From assembly GCF_022012445.1 (NCBI RefSeq), contig NZ_JAKLTS010000019.1, positions 1-64,000 of the forward strand: a stretch of 64,000 bases of DNA, read 5' to 3'. This document shows, in pieces, positions 45,238-56,087 of this stretch. The position numbers and the translations under genes were made by a program. Position 1 is the stretch's first letter, and every line of letters starts with the position of its first letter. This stretch comes from Massilia sp. TS11 (GTDB lineage: Bacteria; Pseudomonadota; Gammaproteobacteria; Burkholderiales; Burkholderiaceae_D). The notes under the pieces are model-generated. The model saw nothing but the letters and a program-made list of their open reading frames with translations. It had not been told where the DNA came from and made no database searches.

Positions 45238-47796
45238 TTAGAAGCGGTACTGGTAGGAGACGTTGAAGATGCGGCCCAGCTGGCTGAAGTGCGAGCCATC
45301 GTAGGACACCATCGAGTAGCGGCCGTTGAAGGTGACCGCGTTGAACTGCATGTCGACCGGCAGCAGGCCCGCATAGCCGGGATCGGTGACCGGGGTCTTG
45401 CTGTCGAGGATGGCCTGGCCCTTGGCGTTCAGGGCCTTGAAGCCCCAGCTCGGCGTCACATTGAACATATTGTTGATGTTGAAGGTGAAGGTCTGGTTCT
45501 TGGCCAGCTGGTAGTTGACCGACAGGTCGGACACGGTCTTGGTCTTGAACTCCAGGCTCAGGTTCTCGTCCATGCCGGCATTGCGGAACTTGGTCGGGCC
45601 GTACACCGTGTTGTTCAGCGTGACCGTCATGTCGCGGTATTCCCAGTCGCCACCGAAGATGGTCTTGAACTTCGGCCGCGAGGTGAAGATCAGCGCTTCC
45701 TGGGTGGCGTCGAGCACCGACTGGCCAGCCGCGGCCACCGGGCCCGGATTGCGCACGGCGCCGATGCGCTCGTTCTTGAGCGTGTAGTTACCCGACAGGT
45801 TCAGGGTCAGCTTGCCGTCGGCCAGCGGGATGTTCTTGCGGCTGGCGACGTAGTCGATGCCGTCGGTGCGGCTGTCCATCGCATTGACGAAGAAGGACAC
45901 CGAGCGGAAGCCCGATTTCTTCAGCAGCTGGTCGAGCGCCGTCGTGCCGCTGTCGGACTGGACGATCTCCTTGCCCAGCACGATGCGGTCCTTGACCTTG
46001 ATGTTGTAGTAGTCGATCGTGATCGAGGTGTTCTTGTCCGGATTCAGACCGAGGCCGAAGGTGATGTTGTCCGACTTTTCGGCCTTCAGCGGGGCCACGC
46101 CGAGCGCCTGGGCCGAGGCGTTGTTGATCAGGCCAGAGACCTGGATCGCGCCGCCGGCGACGAACGAGTACTGTGCCTTCTGGGTCACGATCTGGGCCAG
46201 CGAGGGGGCGCGGAAGCCGGTCGAGCCGGAGGCGCGCAGCGACACGCCGTCGGACAGCTTGTAGCGCGAGGACAGCTTCCACACGGTGGCGCTGCCGAAG
46301 TCGCTGTACTTCTCGTAGCGGCCGGTGGCGTCGAGGTTGAAGTCCTTGGACAGGTCGAAGGTGCCGCCGAAATAGGCGCCGTAGTTGGAGCGCGAGAAGG
46401 AACCGGAGTCGCGCGGCGAGTTGCCCGCATACGAGTCGGCGCCGGCGCCGTAGTAGGAGGCCGGCTCGCCGGCGATCACTTCATAGTTCTCGTGGCGGAT
46501 CTCGGTGCCGAAGTAGGCGGTCGTGCTCTTGTCGATCTGCTTGCTGGCGTCGTAGTTCAGCACATAGTGGTTGAACTTGACGGCGCCGGCGTCGAAGCGG
46601 GTCGGCGAGGGCGTGTTGATCTTCTTGTCCAGGTAGTCCTGCTGCATGCCGCGGTTGACCGTGTGGTCGACCACGTACTTCTGCTCGTTGCCGCCGGTGG
46701 TCAGCGACAGGTCCATGTCCCAGCCGGCCGTACTCCACTTGACGCCGGCAGTGGCGTTGTAGTCGTCGAGTTTGCCGATGAAGTCCGGCACATAGCCTTC
46801 ATACGGAGTGCCGGCCGCGTGCAGCAGGCCGTAGTCGGTCGGGCGCCAGTAGGGATTGCGGTAGTTGGCGTAGGAGTGCACGTCCTTGTGCACATAGGCG
46901 CCGTTGGCGTAGAAGCTGGCGTTGTCGCTGAAGTCATAGCGCATGTTGAACAGGCCCTTGCCGGAGACCGTCTTGGGCGCGCCATTGATATTGCCGGCGT
47001 CCGGGTGCTTGGCCAGGAAGGGCAGCACGTCCTTCTGCAGGTCGGCGCCGAAGTCGCCCGCTTCGCCCTTGGCGCTGACCACGCCGGGGCGGTTGGACAG
47101 GCCGACGTGCGAGGCTTCGAGCGTGTAGTTGAAGAAGCCCTGGCCGCCGATGTCGAGGCCCTGGTTGAGCGAGAAGCTGCCGGTCTTGCCGTCGTGTTCG
47201 TGGGTCATGCCGGCGCGCGCGGTGGCGGCGCCGCCGGTGGCGCCATCCTTGAGGATGATGTTGACGACGCCGGCGATGGCGTCCGAGCCGTACTGGGCCG
47301 ATGCGCCGTCACGCAGCACGTCCATGCGCTTGATGGCGTCGGTCGGGATGGCCGAGATGTCGGCGCCCGATTCGCCGCGGCCGGGCGAGGTCTGGGTGTA
47401 GACCAGCGAGGACATGTTCTTGCGCTTGCCGTTAATCAGGATCAGCACGCGGCTCGGGCCCATGTTGCGGATTTCATAGGGGTCGAGCAGGGAGGTGGCG
47501 TCGTTGACCGGGGTCTGCACGGTATTGAACGAGGGCACCAGGGTCTGCATGGCCTTGTCGAGCGTCAGCTGGCCGGTCTTGGTCAGGTCTTTGGCGCTGA
47601 TGATGTCGACCGGCAGCGGGGTGTCGGTCATCGTGCGCTGGGCCCCGCGGGTACCGGTGGCGACGATCTCGACGCGCTGCATGTCTTCAGCGGCGGCGTC
47701 TTTCTTGGGGGCGGGCTGGGCCGCTTCCTGGGCCTGGGCGAGCAGGAAGGGGCTGGCGGATAGCAGCAGTGCGGCGATTGGAAAACGGGGCTTCAT
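45238..47796 (-). CDS. TonB-dependent outer-membrane receptor
   Basis: Predicted 852-aa receptor with the signal peptide MKPRFPIAALLLSASPFLLAQA, a plug domain (about 45-175: MTDTPLPVDIISAKDL, LDPYEIRNMGPSRVLILING, RDGASAQYGSDAIAGVVNIIL) and a 22-strand barrel ending in the outer-membrane motif FNVSYQYRF. The start at 47796 is chosen for the signal peptide; the frame runs open to 47913. No Fur box was found upstream and no substrate-processing genes are linked, so its ligand is unknown and need not be iron. It needs TonB, for example the protein at 31725. Confidence 0.92.
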   Translation of the reverse strand: MKPRFPIAALLLSASPFLLAQAQEAAQPAPKKDAAAEDMQRVEIVATGTRGAQRTMTDTPLPVDIISAKDLTKTGQLTLDKAMQTLVPSFNTVQTPVNDATSLLDPYEIRNMGPSRVLILINGKRKNMSSLVYTQTSPGRGESGADISAIPTDAIKRMDVLRDGASAQYGSDAIAGVVNIILKDGATGGAATARAGMTHEHDGKTGSFSLNQGLDIGGQGFFNYTLEASHVGLSNRPGVVSAKGEAGDFGADLQKDVLPFLAKHPDAGNINGAPKTVSGKGLFNMRYDFSDNASFYANGAYVHKDVHSYANYRNPYWRPTDYGLLHAAGTPYEGYVPDFIGKLDDYNATAGVKWSTAGWDMDLSLTTGGNEQKYVVDHTVNRGMQQDYLDKKINTPSPTRFDAGAVKFNHYVLNYDASKQIDKSTTAYFGTEIRHENYEVIAGEPASYYGAGADSYAGNSPRDSGSFSRSNYGAYFGGTFDLSKDFNLDATGRYEKYSDFGSATVWKLSSRYKLSDGVSLRASGSTGFRAPSLAQIVTQKAQYSFVAGGAIQVSGLINNASAQALGVAPLKAEKSDNITFGLGLNPDKNTSITIDYYNIKVKDRIVLGKEIVQSDSGTTALDQLLKKSGFRSVSFFVNAMDSRTDGIDYVASRKNIPLADGKLTLNLSGNYTLKNERIGAVRNPGPVAAAGQSVLDATQEALIFTSRPKFKTIFGGDWEYRDMTVTLNNTVYGPTKFRNAGMDENLSLEFKTKTVSDLSVNYQLAKNQTFTFNINNMFNVTPSWGFKALNAKGQAILDSKTPVTDPGYAGLLPVDMQFNAVTFNGRYSMVSYDGSHFSQLGRIFNVSYQYRF

Positions 47797-48179
47797 GTAC
47801 TTCCCTTTCTTTATGTGCTCACAGTCGCCGTCACGCGGACGGCAACGAGGGTTTTGGTCGTCAGGTGTAAACCTGCTTGGGAGAAACTCCGGAAAAGACT
47901 GTAAAGCGACCACCGGTTATACGTCCATGAATTTCTGTATAGACCAGTGTAAACATGGCGCGGACGCAACGCTGCACCTAATACGGATGACAAGAAGCGG
48001 AGTTTGTGTTTGGCGAATGCGCGCCGTCGCCAAACAAATGTTGTAGAGTCCCGTCATTTGCCCATATCTAAAACGGTTTGACCCGACGATACCTTCTAGA
48101 ATTTGGGCTGCCCACTCGCAAGCCGGATGACTCGTGTAAGATCGCTGTAAGTTTCCATCCAATACATACGGAGGCATAC
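47797..48179. other. 383-bp divergent intergenic region, no gene seen
   Basis: It separates the TonB-receptor gene (minus) and pntAA (plus). It is less GC-rich than its neighbours. Possible -10 boxes on the plus strand are TAGAAT (48097-48102) and TAAGAT (48137-48142), without good -35 partners. Short open frames here have no family features. No Fur box or copy of the palindromic repeat was found. Confidence 0.5.
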
Positions 48180-49292
48180 ATGAGAATTGGCATACCGGCC
48201 GAAACGCGGCCGGGTGAGACGCGCGTGGCGGCGACGCCCGAGACGGTGAAGAAGCTGGCCGCCAAGCACGAGCTGATCGTGCAGGCCGGCGCCGGCCAGC
48301 ACGCGGCGATTCCCGATGCGGCCTTCGCGGCGGCCGGGGCGCGCATCGGCACGGCGGCCGAGGCCCTGGGCGCCGAGGTGGTGCTCAAGGTGCGCGCGCC
48401 GAGCGAGGCCGAGCGCGCGCTGATGGCGCCGCAGGCGGTGCTGATCGGTATGCTCAATCCGTTTGACCGCGCCGGCCTGGAAGCGCTGGCCGCGGCCGGC
48501 CTGCGCGCTTTCGCCCTCGAGGCGGTGCCGCGCATCACGCGCGCCCAGTCGATGGACGTGCTGTCCTCGCAGGCGAATATCGCCGGCTACAAGGCGGTGC
48601 TGCTGGCGGCCAATGCCTACCAGCGTTTCATGCCGATGCTGATGACGGCGGCCGGCACGGTCAAGGCCGCGCGCGTGCTGATCATGGGGGTCGGCGTGGC
48701 CGGCCTGCAGGCGATCGCCACCGCCAAGCGCCTGGGCGCCGTGATCGAAGCCTCGGACGTGCGCCCGCCGGTCAAGGAGCAGGTCGAGTCGCTCGGCGCC
48801 AAATTCATCGATGTGCCGTATGAGACCGAGGAAGAGCGTGAGATCGCCCAGGGCGTGGGCGGCTATGCGCGTCCGATGCCGGCCGCCTGGATGGCGCGCC
48901 AGGCCGCCCTCGTGCACGAGCGCGCCAAGCAGGCCGACATCATCATCACCACCGCCCTGATTCCGGGGCGGCCGGCGCCGCAGCTGATCAGCGCCGAGAC
49001 CGTGCAGGCGATGAAGCCGGGCGCGGTGATCGTCGACCTCGCGGCCGAGCAGGGCGGCAACTGCGCGCTGACCGAGCCGGGCCAGACCGTCGTCAAGCAC
49101 GGCGTGACCATCATCGGCGAGCCCAACCTGGCCTGCATGGTCGCGGCCGACGCCTCGGCCCTGTATGCGCGCAATGTGCTCGACTTCCTGAAACTGATCA
49201 TCGACAAGGACGATCAGCTCGTGATCGACCGCGAGGATGAAATCCTGAAAGCGACCCTGGTCTGTGCCGACGGCCAGGTCCTGCGCACCTAG
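48180..49292 (+). CDS. pntAA: NAD(P) transhydrogenase subunit alpha 1
   Basis: Predicted 370-aa soluble domain-I subunit of proton-translocating transhydrogenase, binding NAD(H) on the cytosolic side. The N-terminus MRIGIPAETRPGETRVAATP and the Rossmann segment MGVGVAGLQAIATAKRLGA are diagnostic. The split alpha subunit (this gene plus the 103-aa pntAB) is the three-gene arrangement known from Rhodospirillum. The start at 48180 fits the family; an in-frame upstream extension is rejected. panD lies between this gene and the second alpha part. Confidence 0.94.
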   Translation: MRIGIPAETRPGETRVAATPETVKKLAAKHELIVQAGAGQHAAIPDAAFAAAGARIGTAAEALGAEVVLKVRAPSEAERALMAPQAVLIGMLNPFDRAGLEALAAAGLRAFALEAVPRITRAQSMDVLSSQANIAGYKAVLLAANAYQRFMPMLMTAAGTVKAARVLIMGVGVAGLQAIATAKRLGAVIEASDVRPPVKEQVESLGAKFIDVPYETEEEREIAQGVGGYARPMPAAWMARQAALVHERAKQADIIITTALIPGRPAPQLISAETVQAMKPGAVIVDLAAEQGGNCALTEPGQTVVKHGVTIIGEPNLACMVAADASALYARNVLDFLKLIIDKDDQLVIDREDEILKATLVCADGQVLRT

Positions 49293-49325
49293 TTTTTTTA
49301 AACCCTGAAAGAAAGAAGTACCACG

Positions 49326-49691
49326 ATGTCCATGCAACGAGTCATGCTGCGTTCCAAACTGCACCGCGTCACCGTCACCGAAGCCGACCTCAACTACGAA
49401 GGCTCGTGCGGGATCGACCTGGATCTGCTGGAAGCGGCCGATATCTGGGTCAATGAAAAGATCGAGCTCTACAACATCAACAATGGCGAGCGCTTTTCGA
49501 CCTATGCGATTCCTGGCGAGCGCGGCAGCGGCGCCATCTCGCTCAATGGCGCGGCCGCGCGCAAGGCCCAGCTGGGCGACCTCTTGATCATCTGCACCTA
49601 TGCGCCGATGACCGAAGAGCAGGCGCGCGGCTACACGCCGAAGATCGTGTTCGTGGACGGGAACAACAAAATCACCGGTCTCAAAAAATAG
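49326..49691 (+). CDS. panD: Aspartate 1-decarboxylase
   Basis: Predicted 121-aa proenzyme that cuts itself between Gly and Ser to form its pyruvoyl group, then makes beta-alanine from aspartate for pantothenate. The cleavage site is in NYEGSCGID. From the ATG at 49326 the serine is residue 27; from the ATG at 49332 it would be Ser25, the usual number. GAAAGAAAGAAG is better spaced for the first. It stands inside the transhydrogenase operon: 33 bp after pntAA and eight bases before pntAB. The rest of the pantothenate pathway is not in the window. Confidence 0.94.
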   Translation: MSMQRVMLRSKLHRVTVTEADLNYEGSCGIDLDLLEAADIWVNEKIELYNINNGERFSTYAIPGERGSGAISLNGAAARKAQLGDLLIICTYAPMTEEQARGYTPKIVFVDGNNKITGLKK

Positions 49692-49699
49692 GAGAACCC

Positions 49700-50011
49700 A
49701 TGGAAGTCAGTCCTACCATCATCAATCTGATCATCTTCGTGCTGGCGATCTACGTCGGCTACCACGTCGTCTGGAATGTGACGCCGGCCCTGCACACGCC
49801 GCTGATGGCGGTGACCAATGCGGTGTCGGCCATCGTGATCGTCGGCGCCATGCTGGCCGCCGGTCTGACCGAGGGCGTGGTGGGCCAGGTGGCCGGCACG
49901 GTGGCCGTGGCCCTGGCCGCGGTGAATGTGTTTGGCGGCTTCCTCGTCACCCAGCGCATGCTGGAAATGTTCAAGAAAAAAGCACCGAAGGCCGGCAAGG
50001 AGGACGCATGA
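49700..50011 (+). CDS. pntAB: NAD(P) transhydrogenase subunit alpha 2
   Basis: Predicted 103-aa membrane subunit with three hydrophobic helices (INLIIFVLAIYVGYHVVW, SAIVIVGAMLAAGL, VAVALAAVNVFGGFLV), forming part of the proton channel. AGGAG precedes the ATG. Its stop overlaps the pntB start (ATGA). Length and sequence are typical of the split alpha type. Confidence 0.93.
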   Translation: MEVSPTIINLIIFVLAIYVGYHVVWNVTPALHTPLMAVTNAVSAIVIVGAMLAAGLTEGVVGQVAGTVAVALAAVNVFGGFLVTQRMLEMFKKKAPKAGKEDA

Positions 50012-51468
50012 GCGCCATCTCGATGAACCTGGTGACCCTGCTCTACCTGGTCGCCTCGGTGTGCTTCATCCAGGCCCTGAAAGGCCTGTCCTCGCCGGCC
50101 ACGGCGCGCCAGGGCAATGCGTTCGGCATGATCGGCATGGCGCTCGCGGCCGCCACCACGGTGGCCCTGATCCTGAAGATGCAGGCCCAGGCCGAGGCCG
50201 GCAAGGGGCTGGGCTTCCCGCTCGTGCTGCTGGGCGTGGTGGTCGGCGGCGGCATCGGCGCCACGCTGGCGAAGAAGGTCGAAATGACCAAGATGCCGGA
50301 GCTGGTGGCCGCCATGCACTCGCTGATCGGCATGGCCGCCGTGTGCATCGCGATTGCCGCCGTGTCCGAGCCCTGGGCCTTCAATATCGCCCATGCGGGC
50401 CAGGGTCTGCCGTTTGGCAACCGGCTCGAACTCTTCCTCGGCACCTTTGTCGGCGCGGTCACCTTCAGCGGTTCGGTGATCGCCTTCGGCAAGCTGTCGG
50501 GCAAATACAAGTTCCGCCTGTTCCAGGGCGCGCCGGTGGTGTTCGCCGGCCAGCACCTGCTGAATCTGGCCATCGCGCTGGCGATCATCGGCCTGGGCCT
50601 GGTGTTCTGCTTCGCCGAGGGCGCCAGCCCGGCCTGGACCCCGTTCCTGCTGATGGCCGTGCTGTCCTTCGTGCTCGGCGTGCTGATCATCATCCCGATC
50701 GGCGGCGCCGATATGCCGGTCGTGGTGTCGATGCTCAACTCCTACTCCGGCTGGGCCGCTGCCGGGATCGGCTTCTCGCTGAATAATGCGATGCTGATCA
50801 TCGCCGGCTCCCTGGTCGGCTCCTCGGGCGCGATTCTGTCCTACATCATGTGCAAGGCCATGAACCGCTCCTTCTTCAATGTGATCCTGGGCGGCTTCGG
50901 CGGCGAGGCCGATAGCGGCGCCGGCGGCGGCGCCAAGGAACAGCGCCCGGTCAAGTCGGGTTCCCCCGACGATGCGGCCTTCATCATGCAGAACGCCGAG
51001 AGCGTGATCATCGTGCCCGGCTACGGCCTGGCCGTGGCGCGCGCCCAGCACGCGCTGAAGGAACTGGTCGAGAAGCTGACCCACCACGGCGTGAGCGTGC
51101 GCTACGCGATCCACCCGGTGGCCGGGCGCATGCCAGGCCACATGAACGTGCTGCTGGCCGAGGCCGAAGTGCCCTACGACCAGGTGTTCGAGATGGAAGA
51201 CATCAATGGCGAATTCGGCCAGGCCGACGTGGCCCTGATCCTCGGCGCCAACGACGTCGTGAATCCGGCCGCGAAGGATCCGAAATCGCCGATCGCGGGC
51301 ATGCCGATTCTCGAGGCCTACAAGGCCAAGAGCATCATCGTCAACAAGCGCTCGATGGCCTCCGGCTATGCGGGCCTGGACAATGACCTGTTCTATCAGC
51401 CGAATACGATGATGGTCTTTGGTGACGCCAAAAAAGTCATCGAAGCGATGGTCAAAGCCGTCGAGTAA
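50008..51468 (+). CDS. pntB: NAD(P) transhydrogenase subunit beta
   Basis: Predicted 486-aa inner-membrane protein with about nine helices (residues 1-285), then the soluble NADP(H)-binding domain III (about 305-486) marked by VIIVPGYGLAVARAQHALKEL, HPVAGRMPGHMNVLLAEA and ILGANDVVNPAAKDPKSPIAGMP. With the alpha subunits it uses proton-motive force to make NADPH from NADH. It is the last gene of the operon pntAA-panD-pntAB-pntB, and its end lies six bases from the convergent small gene. Confidence 0.95.
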   Translation: MSAISMNLVTLLYLVASVCFIQALKGLSSPATARQGNAFGMIGMALAAATTVALILKMQAQAEAGKGLGFPLVLLGVVVGGGIGATLAKKVEMTKMPELVAAMHSLIGMAAVCIAIAAVSEPWAFNIAHAGQGLPFGNRLELFLGTFVGAVTFSGSVIAFGKLSGKYKFRLFQGAPVVFAGQHLLNLAIALAIIGLGLVFCFAEGASPAWTPFLLMAVLSFVLGVLIIIPIGGADMPVVVSMLNSYSGWAAAGIGFSLNNAMLIIAGSLVGSSGAILSYIMCKAMNRSFFNVILGGFGGEADSGAGGGAKEQRPVKSGSPDDAAFIMQNAESVIIVPGYGLAVARAQHALKELVEKLTHHGVSVRYAIHPVAGRMPGHMNVLLAEAEVPYDQVFEMEDINGEFGQADVALILGANDVVNPAAKDPKSPIAGMPILEAYKAKSIIVNKRSMASGYAGLDNDLFYQPNTMMVFGDAKKVIEAMVKAVE

Positions 51469-51474
51469 GCGCCT

Positions 51475-51705
51475 TCAGTGCCCGTTGAGGGCGGTGATCG
51501 CATAGCCTTTTTCGGCCAGCTGGCGGCGCAGCTGGCCGATTTCATAATCGGGTAGCTGGTCGGCCTCGTCATCGATGTCGAGGCCGCGGGCCGCGCATTG
51601 CCAGTCGGTGTTGGTGGCTTCTTCGGGGATCGGCCGCTCGGCCGGCACGGCCAGGTAGCTGGGGTGGCCCGGCGTGCCCGGGCGCTGGTAGATATCGAGT
51701 CGCAT
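51475..51705 (-). CDS. Small conserved protein, 76 aa
   Basis: A 76-aa soluble acidic protein starting MRLDIYQRPGTPGHPSYLAV and containing IPEEATNTDW. It resembles a short uncharacterised family that I associate with Oxalobacteraceae (possibly DUF6139); the family name is from memory and unsure. The start at 51705 is strongly supported by a full Shine-Dalgarno AAGGAGGT ending three bases before the ATG. It stands alone, convergent with pntB and 68 bp downstream of ubiH. Function unknown. Confidence 0.75.
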   Translation of the reverse strand: MRLDIYQRPGTPGHPSYLAVPAERPIPEEATNTDWQCAARGLDIDDEADQLPDYEIGQLRRQLAEKGYAITALNGH

Positions 51706-51773
51706 GGGACCTCCTTGCTTACGTCCCCATCCTAGGCCGGCGCGCGCCCCCGCGGCGCACGGCTGGCCCGCGC

Positions 51774-52908
51774 TCAGCGGCGGCCGAACATCATCAGCTC
51801 GGCCAGAATGGCGCGCGCCGGATCGAGCGTATCGAGCACGGCCAGACCGGCGCCGAGCACATGCTGGAGCGGCCCGCGCTGGGCGAAGATGCGCGCCAGC
51901 GTATCGGTCAGATGCACGGTGGTGTGGCGGTCGCGCATGCGCGCGGTGGCGTACTCGGCCAGCACCGGCGGCTGGAAGGAACGCGCCAGCATCGGCGCCA
52001 GCACGGCGGCGTCGCGCAGGCCCAGGTTCATGCCCTGGCCGGCCACCGGGTGCAGGGTCTGGGCGGCATTGCCGATGGCCACCGTGCGCGCCGTGGCACG
52101 CGCCTCGGCATTCAGGCCGAGCGGATAGCCGAGCCGCGCGCTGGTCTTCTGGAACTGGCCGAGGCGCTGGCCAAAAGCCGCCTCGAGCGCCTGCAGAAAG
52201 GCCGTATCGTCGAGGGCCAGCAGCTGCTCGGCGCGTTCCGGCCGCACACACCAGACCAGGGCGTAATGCAGGCCGTCGCTGCCGCTCTGGGGCAGCAGGG
52301 CCAGCGGCCCTTCCTCGGTAAAGCGCTCGAAGGCGCGCGTCAGCTGCGGCGCGCTGACGGCCACGCGCGCGATGATGCCGGTCTGGGCATAGTCGCGCCG
52401 CAGGCTGCGTTCGCTCTGGTCGCTGAACACGCCGCCCTCGGCCTGGACCACGATGGCCGCGCTCAGATTGCGGCCGTCGTCCAGATGCAGCTGCACGCTG
52501 TCGCTGTCTTCCAGATGGCCGGCCACGCGCGCCGGGCGCAAGGTGCTGATGCCGGCCGCGGCGCAGGCGCGCGCCAGGGCCGCCACCACGTCGCCGTAGC
52601 GGCACACATAGCCGAGCGCGGGCAGATCGTGGTCGGTGCGGTCAATCAGGCTGCGCCCGAAGTGGCCGCGGCGCGACACGTGGATCTGCTCGATCGGGGT
52701 GGCCGGCAGCGGCCACGCGCCCAGCTGCTCGAGCAGCTGGCGGCTGCCGTAGGACAGGGCGATCGAACGCGGATCGTCGATCGCCTGCTCGAGCGGGCGC
52801 GCGTCGATCAGGGCGATGCGCGCCGGCGCCATGCCGCGCCGCGCGAGCAGGGCGGCCAGGGCCATGCCGACCGGGCCGGCGCCGCAGATGGCGGTATCAA
52901 AATGCTGT

Positions 52909-52916
<8 letters not shown>
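51774..52916 (-). CDS. ubiH: UbiH/UbiF-family FAD-dependent hydroxylase
   Basis: Predicted 380-aa flavoprotein monooxygenase of ubiquinone biosynthesis. The FAD-binding Rossmann motif is AICGAGPVGMALAALLARRG, and the second FAD motif is AIGNAAQTLHPVAGQGMNLGL. The pairing with pepP is the same as the E. coli pepP-ubiH order, which supports UbiH; the related UbiF or UbiI roles cannot be excluded. Its start overlaps the end of pepP by eight bases. Confidence 0.87.
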
Positions 52917-54221
<1,305 letters not shown>

Positions 54222-54225
<4 letters not shown>

Positions 54226-54941
54226 GCCTGGCCCCGTCCGCCGTAGGGGGCGTTGAGCGCTTCGAGCTGGGCGATCGTGCCGACATTGGTCCAGTCGGTG
54301 TCGATCAGCTCGCCGCCGACGCGGCCGCGCTCGGCCCAGGCGCGGATCACCGGGCCCATGCGCGCATGGGTGCCGGGCACGATGTCGGCAAACATCTCGG
54401 GCCGGTACACGCCGATGTTCGCGAAATTCCACTTCGGCTCGCCCGTGTTCGATACCTGGTACAGGGTCAGGCCGAAGTCGCCGTGCGGATTGTGCCAGGG
54501 GTTCTTGGTCAGGTAGATCCAGGCCATGTCGCGCTGCTCGGGCGGAATCGGGTTACCGAGCACGTCGGTATCCTTGAGCACGTCGAGCGTGTCGGCGAAA
54601 TCGAAATACGGACAGTAGATGTCGGCCGAGACCGCCAGAAACGGTTCCGGCCCCAGCAGCGGCAGGGCCTGGGCGATGCCGCCCCCGGTTTCCAGCGCCG
54701 GATCTTCGGGCGAGTAGGCGATGCGCGCGCCGAACTGGCTGCCGTCGCCGAGCGCCTGCTCGATCAGGTGGCCGAGGTGGGCGTGGTTGATCACGATCTC
54801 AGTGATGCCCGCGCGCACCAGATTCAGGATGTGCCAGACGATCAGGGGCCGCCCGCGCACCGTCAGCAGGGGCTTGGGCAGGCTATCGGTCAGCGGGCGC
54901 ATGCGCTCGCCGCGCCCGGCCGCCAGGAGCATGGCTTTCAT
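54222..54941 (-). CDS. murU: N-acetylmuramate 1-phosphate uridylyltransferase
   Basis: Predicted 239-aa nucleotidyltransferase with the sugar-nucleotide signature MLLAAGRGERMRPLTDSLPKPL at the N-terminus. In Pseudomonas, MurU turns MurNAc alpha-1-phosphate into UDP-MurNAc in a peptidoglycan recycling route that bypasses fosfomycin-sensitive synthesis. The name relies on the adjacent amgK gene (ten bases upstream), which makes the substrate. The start at 54941 is the family start. Confidence 0.9.
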
Positions 54942-54951
54942 CGCCGGCTCC

Positions 54952-55998
54952 TCAGAAGGTGTAGCGCACGTCGGGCGCCTTGCCGTCCACACTGTCGAGC
55001 AGACGCAGCAGGGGCTTGAGTTCGGGATAGCGCCCGGCCGTCTTGCGCACGTAGTCGAGCACGGTCGGCAGGTCGCCCAGATAATGCGGCTTGTTATCGC
55101 GGTAGTTGAGGCGGCAGAAGATGCCGAGGATCTTCAGGTGGCGCTGCAGGGCCGTGAATTCGAAATCGCGGTAGAAATCGTCGATGTCGGGCCGCACGGG
55201 CAGGCCGAGCCGCTTGGCCGTCTGCCAGTAGCGCACCACCCAGTCGAGCACCTGCTCTTCGTCCCACTGGATGTAGGCGTCGCGGAAAAGCGAGGCCAGG
55301 TCATAGGTGATCGGACCGTAGACGGCATCCTGGAAGTCGAGCACGCCGGGATTGTCCTGCTCCAGCCACATCAGATTGCGCGAGTGGTAGTCGCGGTGCA
55401 TATACACCTGCTGCTGGGCCAGCACGACGGCGCTGATCGTCTCGAACACCTGCTGCAGGCTGTCGGCCTGGGCGGGCGTCAAGCTCACGCCCAGGTGCTT
55501 GCCGATATACCACTCGGGGAAGAGGTCGAGCTCGCGCTTGACGAAGGCGCGGTCGAATTCGGGCAGCACGCCGGGTTTGCTGGCCACCTGGAAACGCAGC
55601 AGGGCTTCGACGGCGTCCGAATACATGAAGGGCGCATTGTCGACGTCGAGCCGCTGCAGATAGGTGGTGGTGCCCAGGTCGGACAGCAGCAGGAAGCCCT
55701 GGTCGACCGCGCGCGCCACGATCACCGGCACGTTCACGCCGGCCTCGGCCAGCAGGCCGGCCACGTGCACAAAGGCCGGCACGTTCTCGCGCTCGGGCGG
55801 GGCGTCCATCGCCACCAGGGTCGGGCCGAGCTTGTCGCGCAGGGCGGGCAGCACATCCAGACGGAAATAACGGCGGAAGCTGGCATCGGCCGAGGCCGGG
55901 CGCGCGCTGGCCGCGTCGACGATATCCAGGGTGGCGAGCCACGCTTGCAGGGACTGAAAACGCGGGTCGGTCGGGGCGGGGGAAAACTGTAAGGGCAT
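54952..55998 (-). CDS. amgK: Anomeric MurNAc/GlcNAc kinase AmgK
   Basis: Predicted 348-aa kinase of the aminoglycoside phosphotransferase fold. The catalytic loop is HRDYHSRNLMW and the metal-binding Asp is in VLDFQDAVYGP. AmgK phosphorylates MurNAc and GlcNAc at the anomeric position for cell-wall recycling; the following gene murU completes the pair. It is divergent from lptD, 89 bp apart, an arrangement also found in Pseudomonas. Confidence 0.92.
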   Translation of the reverse strand: MPLQFSPAPTDPRFQSLQAWLATLDIVDAASARPASADASFRRYFRLDVLPALRDKLGPTLVAMDAPPERENVPAFVHVAGLLAEAGVNVPVIVARAVDQGFLLLSDLGTTTYLQRLDVDNAPFMYSDAVEALLRFQVASKPGVLPEFDRAFVKRELDLFPEWYIGKHLGVSLTPAQADSLQQVFETISAVVLAQQQVYMHRDYHSRNLMWLEQDNPGVLDFQDAVYGPITYDLASLFRDAYIQWDEEQVLDWVVRYWQTAKRLGLPVRPDIDDFYRDFEFTALQRHLKILGIFCRLNYRDNKPHYLGDLPTVLDYVRKTAGRYPELKPLLRLLDSVDGKAPDVRYTF

Positions 55999-56030
55999 GA
56001 AACAGAAGCAGAGTTATTCGCAATACCCCA

Positions 56031-56036
56031 TATAAT
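56031..56036 (+). promoter_or_regulatory. Candidate -10 box of lptD
   Basis: TATAAT 52 bp before the lptD ATG; no strong -35 is evident. Downstream, ATG at 56065 opens an eight-codon frame (MVPRIRPE) whose TGA overlaps the lptD ATG (ATGA). Confidence 0.45.
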
Positions 56037-56087
56037 ACGGGATTGACCCTAAAAAAGCGCCTGCATGGTGCCCCGAATACGCCCTGA

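Noticed and set aside
45238-47796. Siderophore receptor assignment for the TonB-dependent receptor
   Set aside because: No Fur box upstream and no siderophore genes nearby; the ligand cannot be named from the sequence.
47917-48177. 86-aa frame upstream of pntAA on the minus strand
   Set aside because: No ribosome-binding site, no recognisable family and composition unlike neighbouring genes; treated as part of the control region.
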